43,610 bases of DNA from Klebsiella pneumoniae. GTDB taxonomy: Bacteria; Myxococcota_A; UBA796; GCA-2862545. Position 1 is the stretch's first letter, and every line of letters begins with the position of its first letter. Positions 25,725-34,053 of this stretch are shown here, in pieces. Below the pieces are notes generated by a model, which worked only from the letters and a program-made list of their open reading frames with translations, was not told the origin of the DNA and did no database searches. The position numbers were made by a program, and so were the translations under genes. The DNA lies in contig CAMASI010000031.1 of NCBI GenBank assembly GCA_945861065.1, positions 1 to 43,610 on the forward strand, written 5' to 3'.

Positions 25725-25782
25725 GGGAGCGGGGTCGGGAGCGGGACCGGGAGCGGGTCGGGTCAGGTCGGGTCGGGTCCGG
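25725..25782. repeat. GC-rich hexamer array, right flank of decayed element
   Basis: Hexamers GGGAGC, GGGGTC, GGGAGC, GGGACC and GGGAGC followed by GGGTCG-type units. Read on the other strand it resembles the CCCGAT-type array at 25445, so the pair brackets the four-helix-bundle remnant like imprecise inverted repeats. The stretch 25783-25863 that follows has only a perfect 10-base palindrome AAGGGCCCTT at 25807-25816 and no gene. Confidence 0.65.
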
Positions 25783-25863
25783 CTTGTGGGGATCGCGCCC
25801 TGAGCTAAGGGCCCTTACCGCAGTTCCGTAAACGCTGCGCAAAACGCCTCATATTCGGAGTCC

Positions 25864-26637
25864 CTACAGTCCCAACCAAGCCGTCGCGAACGCCGCCACG
25901 ACGGGAATCGCCAAGTTGTCGTCCACCCGTAGGCTACCGACCTCCGCTGCCGCTCCCGCCGTGCCCGCTACCGCACCGAGGCCCACCGCCGCACCCATCG
26001 GAATGCCCCACGTCAACAGCGTCAACGCCGCAAACGCCGTTCCCACGGTCGTCATGGTGAGAGCTCCCTCCAGGGTCCGTCGGCCCACCAACCGGATGCG
26101 CCCGAAGCGCCGACCCACCAGCGCCGCCGCCGGATCCCCAAAAGCAAGAACCGCAATGCCGACGGTCGCCGCTTGGGGTGACACAGTCCACGCCAACACG
26201 CACATCGCCGTTGTGTACCACGTCGCCGAGTTCACCTCCGCCACCTCATGCGCGTGCGCCGTCCGTCCGAACACGCGCATCATGAGCCCGTTGACGCCGG
26301 GAAGTACGCTCCGAGCACCCTCCACAGCCCACGCCAGCAGCGTGGCCACCGTCGCAACAACGCGCATCGCCTCCACCGACGGCAACGCATGCACGAGTCC
26401 GATGACCATCAATCCCATCCCCGCGTGCAGACCACTGCGCAGCAGATGGCCTCGTCGCATCGGCCGTTGCCCCGCCGCCAACCACACGGCCTCCAGCGCA
26501 GGTCGAACGGTGACGAACCCGACGTCGAGGCCACGTCGCACCAAAGCGCCCATCTCAACGTCGTCGCGCAACGCGCCTACCGCCACGCGAAGCGCGTCCG
26601 GATTTCGCCTGCCGACCGGATCGGTCTCTTCGAGCAA
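25864..26637 (-). CDS. Membrane CTP-dependent polyprenol/dolichol-kinase-like protein
   Basis: About 257 residues if the TTG at 26637 is used; the true start is uncertain because no ATG lies in frame upstream and the frame stays open. An N-terminal ~85-residue segment without membrane helices is followed by RRGHLLRSGLHAGMGLMVIG and five or six hydrophobic segments. The family core is clear: FGDPAAALVGRRFGR, then GRRTLEGAL (usually KT.EG), and near the end VDDNLAIPVVAA. These are the motifs of the dolichol kinase (Sec59)/CTP:phosphatidate family, which phosphorylates polyprenols or lipids with CTP. Next to an exopolysaccharide cluster, a role in making lipid carrier phosphate is plausible but unproven. 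Bases 26638-26784 hold no other gene. Confidence 0.78.
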   Translation of the reverse strand: MLEETDPVGRRNPDALRVAVGALRDDVEMGALVRRGLDVGFVTVRPALEAVWLAAGQRPMRRGHLLRSGLHAGMGLMVIGLVHALPSVEAMRVVATVATLLAWAVEGARSVLPGVNGLMMRVFGRTAHAHEVAEVNSATWYTTAMCVLAWTVSPQAATVGIAVLAFGDPAAALVGRRFGRIRLVGRRTLEGALTMTTVGTAFAALTLLTWGIPMGAAVGLGAVAGTAGAAAEVGSLRVDDNLAIPVVAAFATAWLGL

Positions 26638-26784
26638 ACAGCGAAGGGCTTCGAGCCGGTCCAGTGCACCCTCCTCCAGCCCAATCCGTCTAACCGACCG
26701 ATCCGCCGCCGAAGGGCCAGCGCTCCGCGAGCGCGACCTCGTTATCGATGAAACGCGTTCCTATGGGTCCGCACCGAGGATTCC

Positions 26785-27549
26785 GTGCTGCTCGTTTTGC
26801 TCGCCATCGCTGCGTTGGCCAGCGACAACGCCTACCGAATCGGCATCCGCGACGTCGTGCACGTGGAGGTGTACGGAGAACCCGCGCTGACCGTAGACGC
26901 CACCGTAGACGCCAATGGCGCCCTGGTGCTCACGCACGTTGGCGCAGTGCCAGTCGTAGGGCTCACCCCATTGGAGGCCCAGGAACACATCCGCAGCGCT
27001 TACCTCGACGGCTGGTTGCGGGACCCCACACTCACGGTGCGCGTCGCCGAGTACCGATCGCAGAAGATCGAAGTGTACGGCGCCGTGAAGAAGCCAGGGC
27101 CTTACTACCTGCATGGCCCCACGACGCTACGCGAAATCCTCGGTGAGGCGGGTTGGCTGGATGCACAGAAAGCGAGTCGCAGGGTCACGGTCGCCCGCTC
27201 GAACGGCGAGTTGCTGGTGGTCACCGTCGATGACCTGATGACCGTGGGTCAGGACATGAACGTCCAGTTGGCCCCGAGCGACGTCGTCAACGTCGCCGAG
27301 GACGTGTACGTCTACGTCACAGGCGCAGTGAAGCGGCCCGGCGAAATCGCCTTTCGCGAAGGAATGACCGCTACGCAGGCCATGACGGAGGCTGGCGGCT
27401 GGACAGAAGTGGCCGCACTAGGAAGTGCCTACATCCTGCGCGACGCCGATCGACTTCCGGTAAACCTCCGGCGCGTTCAGCGGGGCAAAGAGGCTGATCC
27501 CACCTTGCTCGCCGGCGACACGCTCATCATACGGGAGTCGGCTTTCTAA
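26785..27549 (+). CDS. Polysaccharide export (OPX/Wza-type) periplasmic protein, short form
   Basis: 254 residues from the GTG at 26785, with GAGG upstream. The N-terminus MLLVLLAIAALASDN is a signal peptide with no lipobox Cys. The Poly_export domain is plain (AYRIGIRDVVHVEVYGEPAL, DPTLTVRVAEYRSQKIEVYG) and is followed by two SLBB-type units (VKKPGPYYLHGPTTLREILG and VKRPGEIAFREGMTATQAMT). It lacks the long C-terminal region that forms the helical outer-membrane pore in E. coli Wza (about 380 residues). Such short OPX proteins are known in myxobacteria, where they work with a separate outer-membrane beta-barrel. Its 3' end overlaps the convergent ligase-like gene by 23 bases. Confidence 0.9.
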   Translation: MLLVLLAIAALASDNAYRIGIRDVVHVEVYGEPALTVDATVDANGALVLTHVGAVPVVGLTPLEAQEHIRSAYLDGWLRDPTLTVRVAEYRSQKIEVYGAVKKPGPYYLHGPTTLREILGEAGWLDAQKASRRVTVARSNGELLVVTVDDLMTVGQDMNVQLAPSDVVNVAEDVYVYVTGAVKRPGEIAFREGMTATQAMTEAGGWTEVAALGSAYILRDADRLPVNLRRVQRGKEADPTLLAGDTLIIRESAF

Positions 27550-28615
27550 GGGCGATGGCCGTCCCGATCAGCGCCCATACAATCCACTGGGGCGTGGGGC
27601 GACTCATGAATGCGTTGCTGAACAGATCCGCCGACGCACTCGCAACAAACAGGCCCCACGCCAGCGCAAAAGCGTTTTTGTCGCCGGCTCGGCGCGCCTG
27701 CCACAGCAACCGCCCCCACAGGACCCAGCCCGCCACCCACAGACCCAGGCCCACAAGGCCTGTCTGAAACAGGAGCGAAAGCCACTCAGCGTGCGGGTCT
27801 ACGGGCTTCCACAACCGCAAATGCCCTCCGAGCCCAAGACCAAAGAACCATTCCGACGGCGACCGATCCGCAAACGCCGCCACGGCGTCCCGCCAAATCG
27901 CCCATCGGCCCGTTCCAATCAGCCCCCAGCCACCCGGCGGAGGGACGCCAGTCAACAAGGCGACGACGTCGGTCCGGCGCGCGACAGCGACGGCAACAGC
28001 AATCACCAACGACCCGCCCATCGCAAGCCGCCGAGCGCCCAAAGACCACGCCCAAACCCCGACAAAGACGCCAACCACGACCCAACCCGTGCGAACTTGC
28101 GTCAGCGCCAACGACAGGCCCGACACGGCACATACGGCGGCCGCTCCGAAACGCCGCGCACCGGAGCCCGACCAGGCCGCCGCGAGGCCCACGCAGGTGA
28201 GCACCGCAAACGTCATCGCCGCATTGTGCACGTTCGCGTACGGCCCGAGCCAACGAACCTGCCCATGCTCCACCACGGTGGTCGGACCCACCCACAACGC
28301 AGGCACCCACGTGAACAGCAGCGGAACTGCCCCGGCGACCCACACGCGCTGCGCGATCGACGGGCCCAAGCGCCCTGAAGCCACTGCAAGCGCCAACCAC
28401 CAGGGCGCAGACAGCTCCACCGCGTTGCGAAGACCGTCCCAAGGGTCCGAAGCGCGGAGTCCGCACAGCCCGCACCAAAGCGCAAATGCCCATACCAACC
28501 CGGCCAGAACACCACGGCGAGCCGCTCCCACGGCTGAGATCGCCGCAAGAAGCCCAGACAACGGCGCCGAAACCGCAGACCCAAGCAGCTCGCCGACCAT
28601 GCGAACGGCGGGCAC
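27527..28615 (-). CDS. O-antigen ligase/polymerase-like membrane protein (first of three)
   Basis: Polytopic inner-membrane protein of the Wzy/WaaL type, which joins or polymerises lipid-linked glycans. I place the start at the GTG 28615 (VPAVRMVGELLGSAVSAPLS; 362 residues). The frame is open to 28792, but that part is antisense to the next gene; an ATG at 28600 is also possible. About ten to twelve hydrophobic segments are present. The long periplasmic loop carries LIGTGRWAIWRDAVAAFADR followed by WFFGLGLGGHLRLW and DPHAEWLSLLFQTGLVGLGL, matching the family pattern 'G.gR...W..al......p..G.G...........ahn..l....e.G..G'. It stands alone on the minus strand within a plus-strand cluster. Confidence 0.82.
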   Translation of the reverse strand: MPAVRMVGELLGSAVSAPLSGLLAAISAVGAARRGVLAGLVWAFALWCGLCGLRASDPWDGLRNAVELSAPWWLALAVASGRLGPSIAQRVWVAGAVPLLFTWVPALWVGPTTVVEHGQVRWLGPYANVHNAAMTFAVLTCVGLAAAWSGSGARRFGAAAVCAVSGLSLALTQVRTGWVVVGVFVGVWAWSLGARRLAMGGSLVIAVAVAVARRTDVVALLTGVPPPGGWGLIGTGRWAIWRDAVAAFADRSPSEWFFGLGLGGHLRLWKPVDPHAEWLSLLFQTGLVGLGLWVAGWVLWGRLLWQARRAGDKNAFALAWGLFVASASADLFSNAFMSRPTPQWIVWALIGTAIALRKPTPV

Positions 28616-28648
28616 CCACGCCGCGAGGTAGAGCGCGAGCGCACCGAT

Positions 28649-28654
28649 AGGAGG
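28649..28654 (+). promoter_or_regulatory. Ribosome binding site AGGAGG fixing a TTG start
   Basis: AGGAGG lies six bases before the TTG at 28661 and there is no in-frame ATG before the Rossmann GGAGFVGS motif. It therefore supports TTG initiation of the sugar-nucleotide gene. Confidence 0.8.
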
Positions 28655-28660
28655 CGCGCT

Positions 28661-29605
28661 TTGTCTCGGGTATTGGTCACCGGCGGGGCGGGATTCGTCG
28701 GATCTCATCTGTGCGAACGCCTGCTCGCCGACGGGCACGATGTCACCGCGGTGGACAACCTCAAGACGGGCTCCGAACGCAACGTGGCGCACCTCGTCGG
28801 TTCGGACCGATTCAGGTTCCTACGCGGCGATGTGCGAGACCCTATCGACCTAGCCGTAGACCGCATCTTCAACCTCGCGTGCCCCGCAAGCCCGGTCCAC
28901 TATCAAAACGACCCGATCGGGACGATGCTCACAAGTGTCGTCGGCATGGCAAATCTCCTCGACCTCGCGCGGGCAAGAGGTGCCCGCATCCTGCAAGCCT
29001 CTACCTCCGAGGTGTACGGCGACCCACTCGAACACCCGCAGCGCGAAACGTATGTGGGGCATGTGGACCCCATTTCTACGCGCGCCTGCTACGACGAGGG
29101 CAAACGGGCCGCTGAATCGCTGTGTTTCGACGCGCTTCGCACTCAGGGTGTCGACATCCGGGTCGTACGCATCTTCAACACGCACGGCCCTCGGATGGCC
29201 TTCGATGACGGCCGCGTCGTGAGCAACTTCGCCGTTCAGGCGCTGCTCGGACGCCCCCTCACGCTCACAGGTGACGGTACCGCAACCCGATCCTTCCAAT
29301 ACGTCTCGGACCTCGTCGAAGGCCTGGTTCGCATGATGGACCAGGACGGTTTCCACGGGCCGGTAAACCTTGGGAACCCAGATGAAATCACCGTGCTCGA
29401 CCTCGCCCATCGAATCCTCCGCCTGACCGGGTCAACGTCTCCGATTCAGTATTTCCCCCGACCGGACGCAGATCCGCGCCAACGTTGCGCGGACATCACG
29501 CTTGCGCGCCAGCGTCTCGGCTGGGAGCCGGTCGTCGGCACCGACGAAGGTATCTCCCGGACCGTGTCATGGTTCAAGTCGGCACTCGGCTCTACTCCGC
29601 GCTAA
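28661..29605 (+). CDS. UDP-glucuronate decarboxylase-like NAD-dependent epimerase/dehydratase
   Basis: Extended SDR of 314 residues that would convert UDP-glucuronate to UDP-xylose, a precursor for glycans. The TTG start is supported by an AGGAGG. Motifs: NAD loop GGAGFVGSHL (residues ~8-17), VDNLKTGSERNV, FNLACPASPVHYQNDPI (a signature of the UXS group), ASTSEVYGDPLEHPQRETY, the catalytic CYDEGKR (YxxxK) and RIFNTHGPRMAFDDGRVVSN. The C-terminal RSFQYVSDLVEGL segment also fits. The cluster of 'CPASP' and 'HPQ.E.Y' makes UXS more likely than UDP-glucose 4-epimerase or 4,6-dehydratase. It precedes the Wzc-type gene by one base. Confidence 0.9.
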   Translation: MSRVLVTGGAGFVGSHLCERLLADGHDVTAVDNLKTGSERNVAHLVGSDRFRFLRGDVRDPIDLAVDRIFNLACPASPVHYQNDPIGTMLTSVVGMANLLDLARARGARILQASTSEVYGDPLEHPQRETYVGHVDPISTRACYDEGKRAAESLCFDALRTQGVDIRVVRIFNTHGPRMAFDDGRVVSNFAVQALLGRPLTLTGDGTATRSFQYVSDLVEGLVRMMDQDGFHGPVNLGNPDEITVLDLAHRILRLTGSTSPIQYFPRPDADPRQRCADITLARQRLGWEPVVGTDEGISRTVSWFKSALGSTPR

Positions 29606-29606
29606 G

Positions 29607-31739
29607 GTGCCGCCTGAGGGCGTTGTGGAAGCCGAGCACGGAACCTCTTCTGAATCCGCGCTGGCGCAACGTCTAGAAGACGCCTGGGCCGTACTGGTCA
29701 CCCAGCGCAACTTCATCCTCGGTTTCGCCGGCGTCGTGCTGGCGCTGGTCGCGGTTGGCAGTCTGATTTCCACGCGCCAGTACCAAGGCGTTGTGCTCGT
29801 TCAGATCAGCCCCGTTACCGGTCAGGAAGTGGCCGTTCGCGAGGTGTTCGAGTCAGATCAGAACACGATGCGAAACACCCGCCAGTTCTACCGAACCCAA
29901 ATGGAGATCATGGAGAGCGACCCCGTTCTCGAAGGGACCGCCCGAAAGTTCTTGGAGGCCTACGGCCCCGACACGATGACCGCGGCCAGGGTGGGACTCG
30001 TCAGCGACATCGAGCCCGTTCCCAACAGCGAACTCATGACACTTTCGAGTATCTTGCCCGATCCGGAGCAGGCCGCTGCTTTGGCGAACATGCTCGCCCA
30101 AACCTACAGCGAATACAACCTCAACGCGCGTCGTGAGGCGAGCCTGGACGCAAAAGTCTGGTTGCAGAAACGCCTCGAGGAATCGCAACAGCGCATCATC
30201 GATGGTTCAAACAAGTTGGTCGACTACCAGAAACGTACCGACCTGGCCGACGCTCAGGAGCTGATCAACGAGGTGTCCTCTCGGGTAGGCTCGCTCGCGA
30301 AAGAAAAGGGTGAAAGCACCACGACCCGGGTCGTCTTGGAAACGTCCCTCGCGGCCCACGAATCGATGCTCAAGCGGAGGGAGATCCTTGAACTCGCAAA
30401 AGACCTCGCCACCCCGGAGTTGGTAAGCCTGCTCCAGACCTACGGCGCAGCGTCTACCGAAGCGGCCCAGGCCGCAGCCCGCTATGGCGAAAAGATGCCA
30501 GAACGGCGGCTTGCGGAGGCCAACAAGGGGGGCGTGTTGGAGGCCATCACCGGCGAGGTGGAGAAGCGCGTCAATACCGAACGAATCCAACTCCGGATTG
30601 CTACCGCGAAGGACGAGAGTCTAGGCCGCGCGCTCGATACCGCCAAGGCGGAGATGTTGGCTCGGCAAGGCGTCACCACCCAGTACGAGTCCATTCGGCT
30701 TGACGTGCAACGGGCCCGCGACCTGTTCGACAAGCTGTCCAAACGGGACGACGAACTCGACCTTGCGGCCAGCACCCAACTCAACAACGTGCGCATCATT
30801 GAAGCCGCACGGCCCAACGACAGCGCAATCAAACCCGACGTTCCGTTGAATATGCTCATCGCGTTGGTGTCCGGCTTGTTGGGCGGCATGGTGCTTGCGT
30901 TGGCACGCGCGCAACTCGACGACACCATCCGGTCGCCGATGGACATCGCAGCCTTTGTACGCGTCCCGTATTTGGGCCTGGTTCCCCAACTTCTGGACGT
31001 GTCCGACCCCACCGAACGGGCGCTGTACACCCACAAACATCCAAAATCCGCGGCCGCAGAAGCGATGCGCGCCATTCGCACGATGCTGGAACTCAATCCG
31101 AGCGGAATTGGGTTGAGGCGGATTCTCGTTACCAGCGCCGTCGCGTCGGAAGGCAAAACCGAATCCACCGTGCGACTCGCGGTTTCTTACGCGAACCTGG
31201 GTCGCCGCGTGCTGCTCATCGACGCCGACCTTCGGCGCCCCCGTGTGCACCGCGTGTTCCAGCAGGAACGGGAACCCGGACTCACCGAAAGCCTGTCCGG
31301 GCGGCACGTGGAGCCCCGCGCCACCGAAGTCCCCAACGTCTTCATTCTCCCTGCGGGCGCATCGGTCGAGCGCCCCAACGAGTTGCTCGCCAGCGACCAA
31401 ATGACTCGTATGCTGGAAGAATGGTCGAGCAAATTCGACATCGTGCTCATCGACACGCCCCCGGCCCAGGTGTTGTCAGACGCGATGTTGCTGTCGCGTA
31501 GGGTCGATGGCGTTGTCCTCGTCATCCGCAACGAAGCCGTCTCCCGGCAATTGGTCCGAGACACCGTGCGCCGCTTGCAACAGGTCGGTGCCCCGCTCAT
31601 CGGCGTTGTCGTGAACGCAGTGGCCACGACCGGCCGCGCTTACAGATACCGATCCTACTACGGCTACGGCTACGGCTACGGCTACGGTGTCGGCTACGGA
31701 AACGATTCCAACGACAAGCCAGACGCAGCGGCGGGCTAG
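29607..31739 (+). CDS. Wzc-type chain-length regulator fused to BY tyrosine kinase
   Basis: 710 residues from the GTG at 29607, directly after the UXS stop; a GTG at 29625 behind GAGGG is the alternative. It spans the inner membrane: first helix ILGFAGVVLALVAVGSLIS, a long helical periplasmic part (residues ~60-410) rich in coiled coil, then a second helix LNMLIALVSGLLGGMVLALA. The cytoplasmic kinase has Walker A TSAVASEGKTE (residue ~509), Walker A' VLLIDADLRRPRVH and Walker B IVLIDTPP. The tail (residues 679-697) has nine Tyr in nineteen positions, the autophosphorylation cluster. Such proteins control polymer length and export with Wza and Wzy. The stop lies inside the next reading frame. 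Confidence 0.93.
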   Translation: MPPEGVVEAEHGTSSESALAQRLEDAWAVLVTQRNFILGFAGVVLALVAVGSLISTRQYQGVVLVQISPVTGQEVAVREVFESDQNTMRNTRQFYRTQMEIMESDPVLEGTARKFLEAYGPDTMTAARVGLVSDIEPVPNSELMTLSSILPDPEQAAALANMLAQTYSEYNLNARREASLDAKVWLQKRLEESQQRIIDGSNKLVDYQKRTDLADAQELINEVSSRVGSLAKEKGESTTTRVVLETSLAAHESMLKRREILELAKDLATPELVSLLQTYGAASTEAAQAAARYGEKMPERRLAEANKGGVLEAITGEVEKRVNTERIQLRIATAKDESLGRALDTAKAEMLARQGVTTQYESIRLDVQRARDLFDKLSKRDDELDLAASTQLNNVRIIEAARPNDSAIKPDVPLNMLIALVSGLLGGMVLALARAQLDDTIRSPMDIAAFVRVPYLGLVPQLLDVSDPTERALYTHKHPKSAAAEAMRAIRTMLELNPSGIGLRRILVTSAVASEGKTESTVRLAVSYANLGRRVLLIDADLRRPRVHRVFQQEREPGLTESLSGRHVEPRATEVPNVFILPAGASVERPNELLASDQMTRMLEEWSSKFDIVLIDTPPAQVLSDAMLLSRRVDGVVLVIRNEAVSRQLVRDTVRRLQQVGAPLIGVVVNAVATTGRAYRYRSYYGYGYGYGYGVGYGNDSNDKPDAAAG
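31662..31685 (+). repeat. Four tandem GGCTAC hexamers in the Wzc tyrosine tail
   Basis: Four perfect GGCTAC units encode Gly-Tyr repeats in the tyrosine-rich tail of the BY-kinase gene. A change in unit number would keep the frame and change the number of phosphorylatable Tyr residues. Confidence 0.9.
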
Positions 31740-34053
31740 GTCACGGCCTAGCGCTTCTGCCCTGCCTGCTGCGCTCGTCGTCGCGGGTTGCGCAGTCGTG
31801 TTGCTCGGCAACGGCGGCGTCCTGCCCGAAGCCCGCGCCTTGGGCGCCTTGTTGGTGGCAGGTAGCCTCGCCGGGCTTGCGGCGTTTTCCGATGCCCGAC
31901 TCGCGCGCGCAGAGGTCGCCCGAACGATTGGGATGGTGTGGGCTGCACTTTCCCTCGCTACCGCCGCTGGACTCCTTCCGCTTCCACACGCACTGCTCGC
32001 GTTCGTTGCAAGGGGAACCGCCGACGCGCGACCCGACAATGCTTGGTGGACGGTGGCCGTGCGCCCCGGAGACGTCGTCGACAGCCTCGCCTTCGGCACC
32101 CTCGCCGCAAGCGTCACCTTGGCCGCTTCCACGGCGTTGGTCGCCCGCAGACGCCCAATCCATGTGTTGCCTTACGCCCGAATCGCTCTCGCCTGTTGGG
32201 TCGCCCTCGGCCTTCTTCACGTTGCAACGGGTTCTCATTCAATTCTAGGATTGATCCCACACCAAAATCAGGTCGCCACGTTCTTCGCGCCCATGGTGAA
32301 CTCGAATCACTTTGCGACCGTTATTTTGCTGCTTCTTCCCTCCGCGACCTTCGCGCTCCGAACGCGCACTGCGGAAACGTTCACCGCAGGTTTGATCGCT
32401 GCCATCGCCTCGATCGCCGTGCTGCTCACAGGCTCGGTCGCCGCTATCGCGCTGCTCCCGCTCGCTTGGCTCGGCCACAACGTGTCTGCGAAACGGGGGC
32501 TTGGGCTCGCAGCCGCGACCGTGGCGACCGCGATCGTCGCCATTCCCATTGCAAACGTGTTGCATCGGGATTGGATTGGGGACTCAATGGGCGGGCGTCT
32601 CGGTCATTACCAAGACGCGCTGACGCTGTTCCCTGCCTTCCCCGTGTTCGGAATCGGCGGAGGTGGATTTCATGCGGCTTTTCCCCGTGTTGATTCCGAC
32701 GGCGTCTTTCACAGCCTCGGCCATCTGCATAACGACGCCGCTCAGTGGCTGCTCGAGCGGGGCCTGTTTGGCGCCTTGTGCGTTGCCGCGGCCGCCCTTT
32801 TCCTGAAACGAGGGTGGAGACCGGTCACCACAGAGCCCGCACGCGCGCCGGCGATGCTTGGACTCCTGCTCGTCGCCATTCACAGCCTCGTTGACTTTCC
32901 ACTGCACCTCGCCGGACCCGCAGTCGCGACAGCCGCCGCGGCCGGTCTGGTCCTCGCCGCCGGTACCCGCAACGCCGACGTCGCCCCAGGCGCGGTGCGC
33001 AGGATACTCGTGGGGATGGCCGTTCTGTGCCTCACCGCGGGTCTGTGGGAGGCGCGCACGGCAATCGCCAACGAAACACTCAATCGCCCCGTTCCCACCC
33101 GGCTGGGACTGATCCTGTTTCCCAATGACCCTCGTGTCGCATTGTTCCAGGGACATGCCGCACTTCGGAACCACGACAACGCTGCGGCCGCCGTTATGGC
33201 CACCCAGGTCGCGGCCGACCACCCTGACGACAGCAATCTGCTTCGAAAAGCTGCCGTTCTGCTGGCCGCCACCGGCGACGCCACGACAGCCGACGCGTGG
33301 CTCCAACGAGCCGTAGAACGGTTCCCAGCGGACTCGCGTGCGTGGATCATTCGGGCTCGATTGGCGAGGGCAGACGGTAACCCCGTCGCAGTGAAATATT
33401 ACGCCGCAGCCTTAAGAGCCGGTCCGTCCAACAAGGCGCTTCTGGACGAAGCCTTCGCCGTGCTCCCTGTCTCCGCGGCCTGGGTCGACGAGTTGCAAGA
33501 CGCGCCCGCCTACACGCTCATTCTCCTTTCGAAACGGGCGCGCGCCGAGCAGGACCCGTGGGCGGAAGCCGACGCCCTGTGGCGGGCGATAGAACGAAAT
33601 CCAGAGGCCTATGGAACCCTTGCCGACCTCGGTCCCGTGCTGGCTCGCGCTGGAAAACCCGCCGAGGGGGAGGCGTGGTTGCGGCACCTGGTCGCGGACG
33701 ACCGCAGGCATTGGCGCGCTTGGCTGGCTCTAGGGGAATTATTGGCGGACGATGGCAAACCCGAGCAAGCCGTCGGCGCCTTGCTCACCGCCGGGGATGG
33801 CCTGCCCAACGCGCTCGCACGGGCCGTGGACGTGACGTGGTCGTTCGCCGGTGTGGACGCTGCGCGGGTGTTGCTGACCCGGCTGGAACAGGAGGGTCGA
33901 ATGAATCCCTGGTTACATCTTGCGGCCGCGAGATTGGACGAGTCTGACGGGCAAACCGCGCGCTGCGAACAGCGTATCCTTCGCGAGGGTTTATCGGATG
34001 GCCCGCCAGTGGCTGCTGAGGCCAAAAGCCTGTTGGCAAGATGTACACGCTGA
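31687..34053 (+). CDS. O-antigen ligase/polymerase-like membrane protein with C-terminal TPRs (second of three)
   Basis: 788 residues from the GTG at 31687, which overlaps the Wzc gene by 53 bases; it starts MSATETIPTTSQTQRRARSR, a basic leader before the first helix. No better start is seen. About residues 20-430 hold ten to twelve membrane segments, with LIPHQNQVATFFAPMVNSNH, then GRLGHYQDALTLFPAFPVFG followed by IGGGGFHAAFPRV, SLGHLHNDAAQWLLERGLFG and SLVDFPLHL, as in Wzy_C ligases. Residues ~450-788 are a soluble, Ala-rich TPR-like domain (AALRNHDNAAAAVMATQVAA, LARAGKPAEGEAWLRHLVA), probably periplasmic. Ligases with TPR tails are known in delta-type bacteria. The stop overlaps the sulfotransferase start by 13 bases. 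Confidence 0.87.
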   Translation: MSATETIPTTSQTQRRARSRPSASALPAALVVAGCAVVLLGNGGVLPEARALGALLVAGSLAGLAAFSDARLARAEVARTIGMVWAALSLATAAGLLPLPHALLAFVARGTADARPDNAWWTVAVRPGDVVDSLAFGTLAASVTLAASTALVARRRPIHVLPYARIALACWVALGLLHVATGSHSILGLIPHQNQVATFFAPMVNSNHFATVILLLLPSATFALRTRTAETFTAGLIAAIASIAVLLTGSVAAIALLPLAWLGHNVSAKRGLGLAAATVATAIVAIPIANVLHRDWIGDSMGGRLGHYQDALTLFPAFPVFGIGGGGFHAAFPRVDSDGVFHSLGHLHNDAAQWLLERGLFGALCVAAAALFLKRGWRPVTTEPARAPAMLGLLLVAIHSLVDFPLHLAGPAVATAAAAGLVLAAGTRNADVAPGAVRRILVGMAVLCLTAGLWEARTAIANETLNRPVPTRLGLILFPNDPRVALFQGHAALRNHDNAAAAVMATQVAADHPDDSNLLRKAAVLLAATGDATTADAWLQRAVERFPADSRAWIIRARLARADGNPVAVKYYAAALRAGPSNKALLDEAFAVLPVSAAWVDELQDAPAYTLILLSKRARAEQDPWAEADALWRAIERNPEAYGTLADLGPVLARAGKPAEGEAWLRHLVADDRRHWRAWLALGELLADDGKPEQAVGALLTAGDGLPNALARAVDVTWSFAGVDAARVLLTRLEQEGRMNPWLHLAAARLDESDGQTARCEQRILREGLSDGPPVAAEAKSLLARCTR

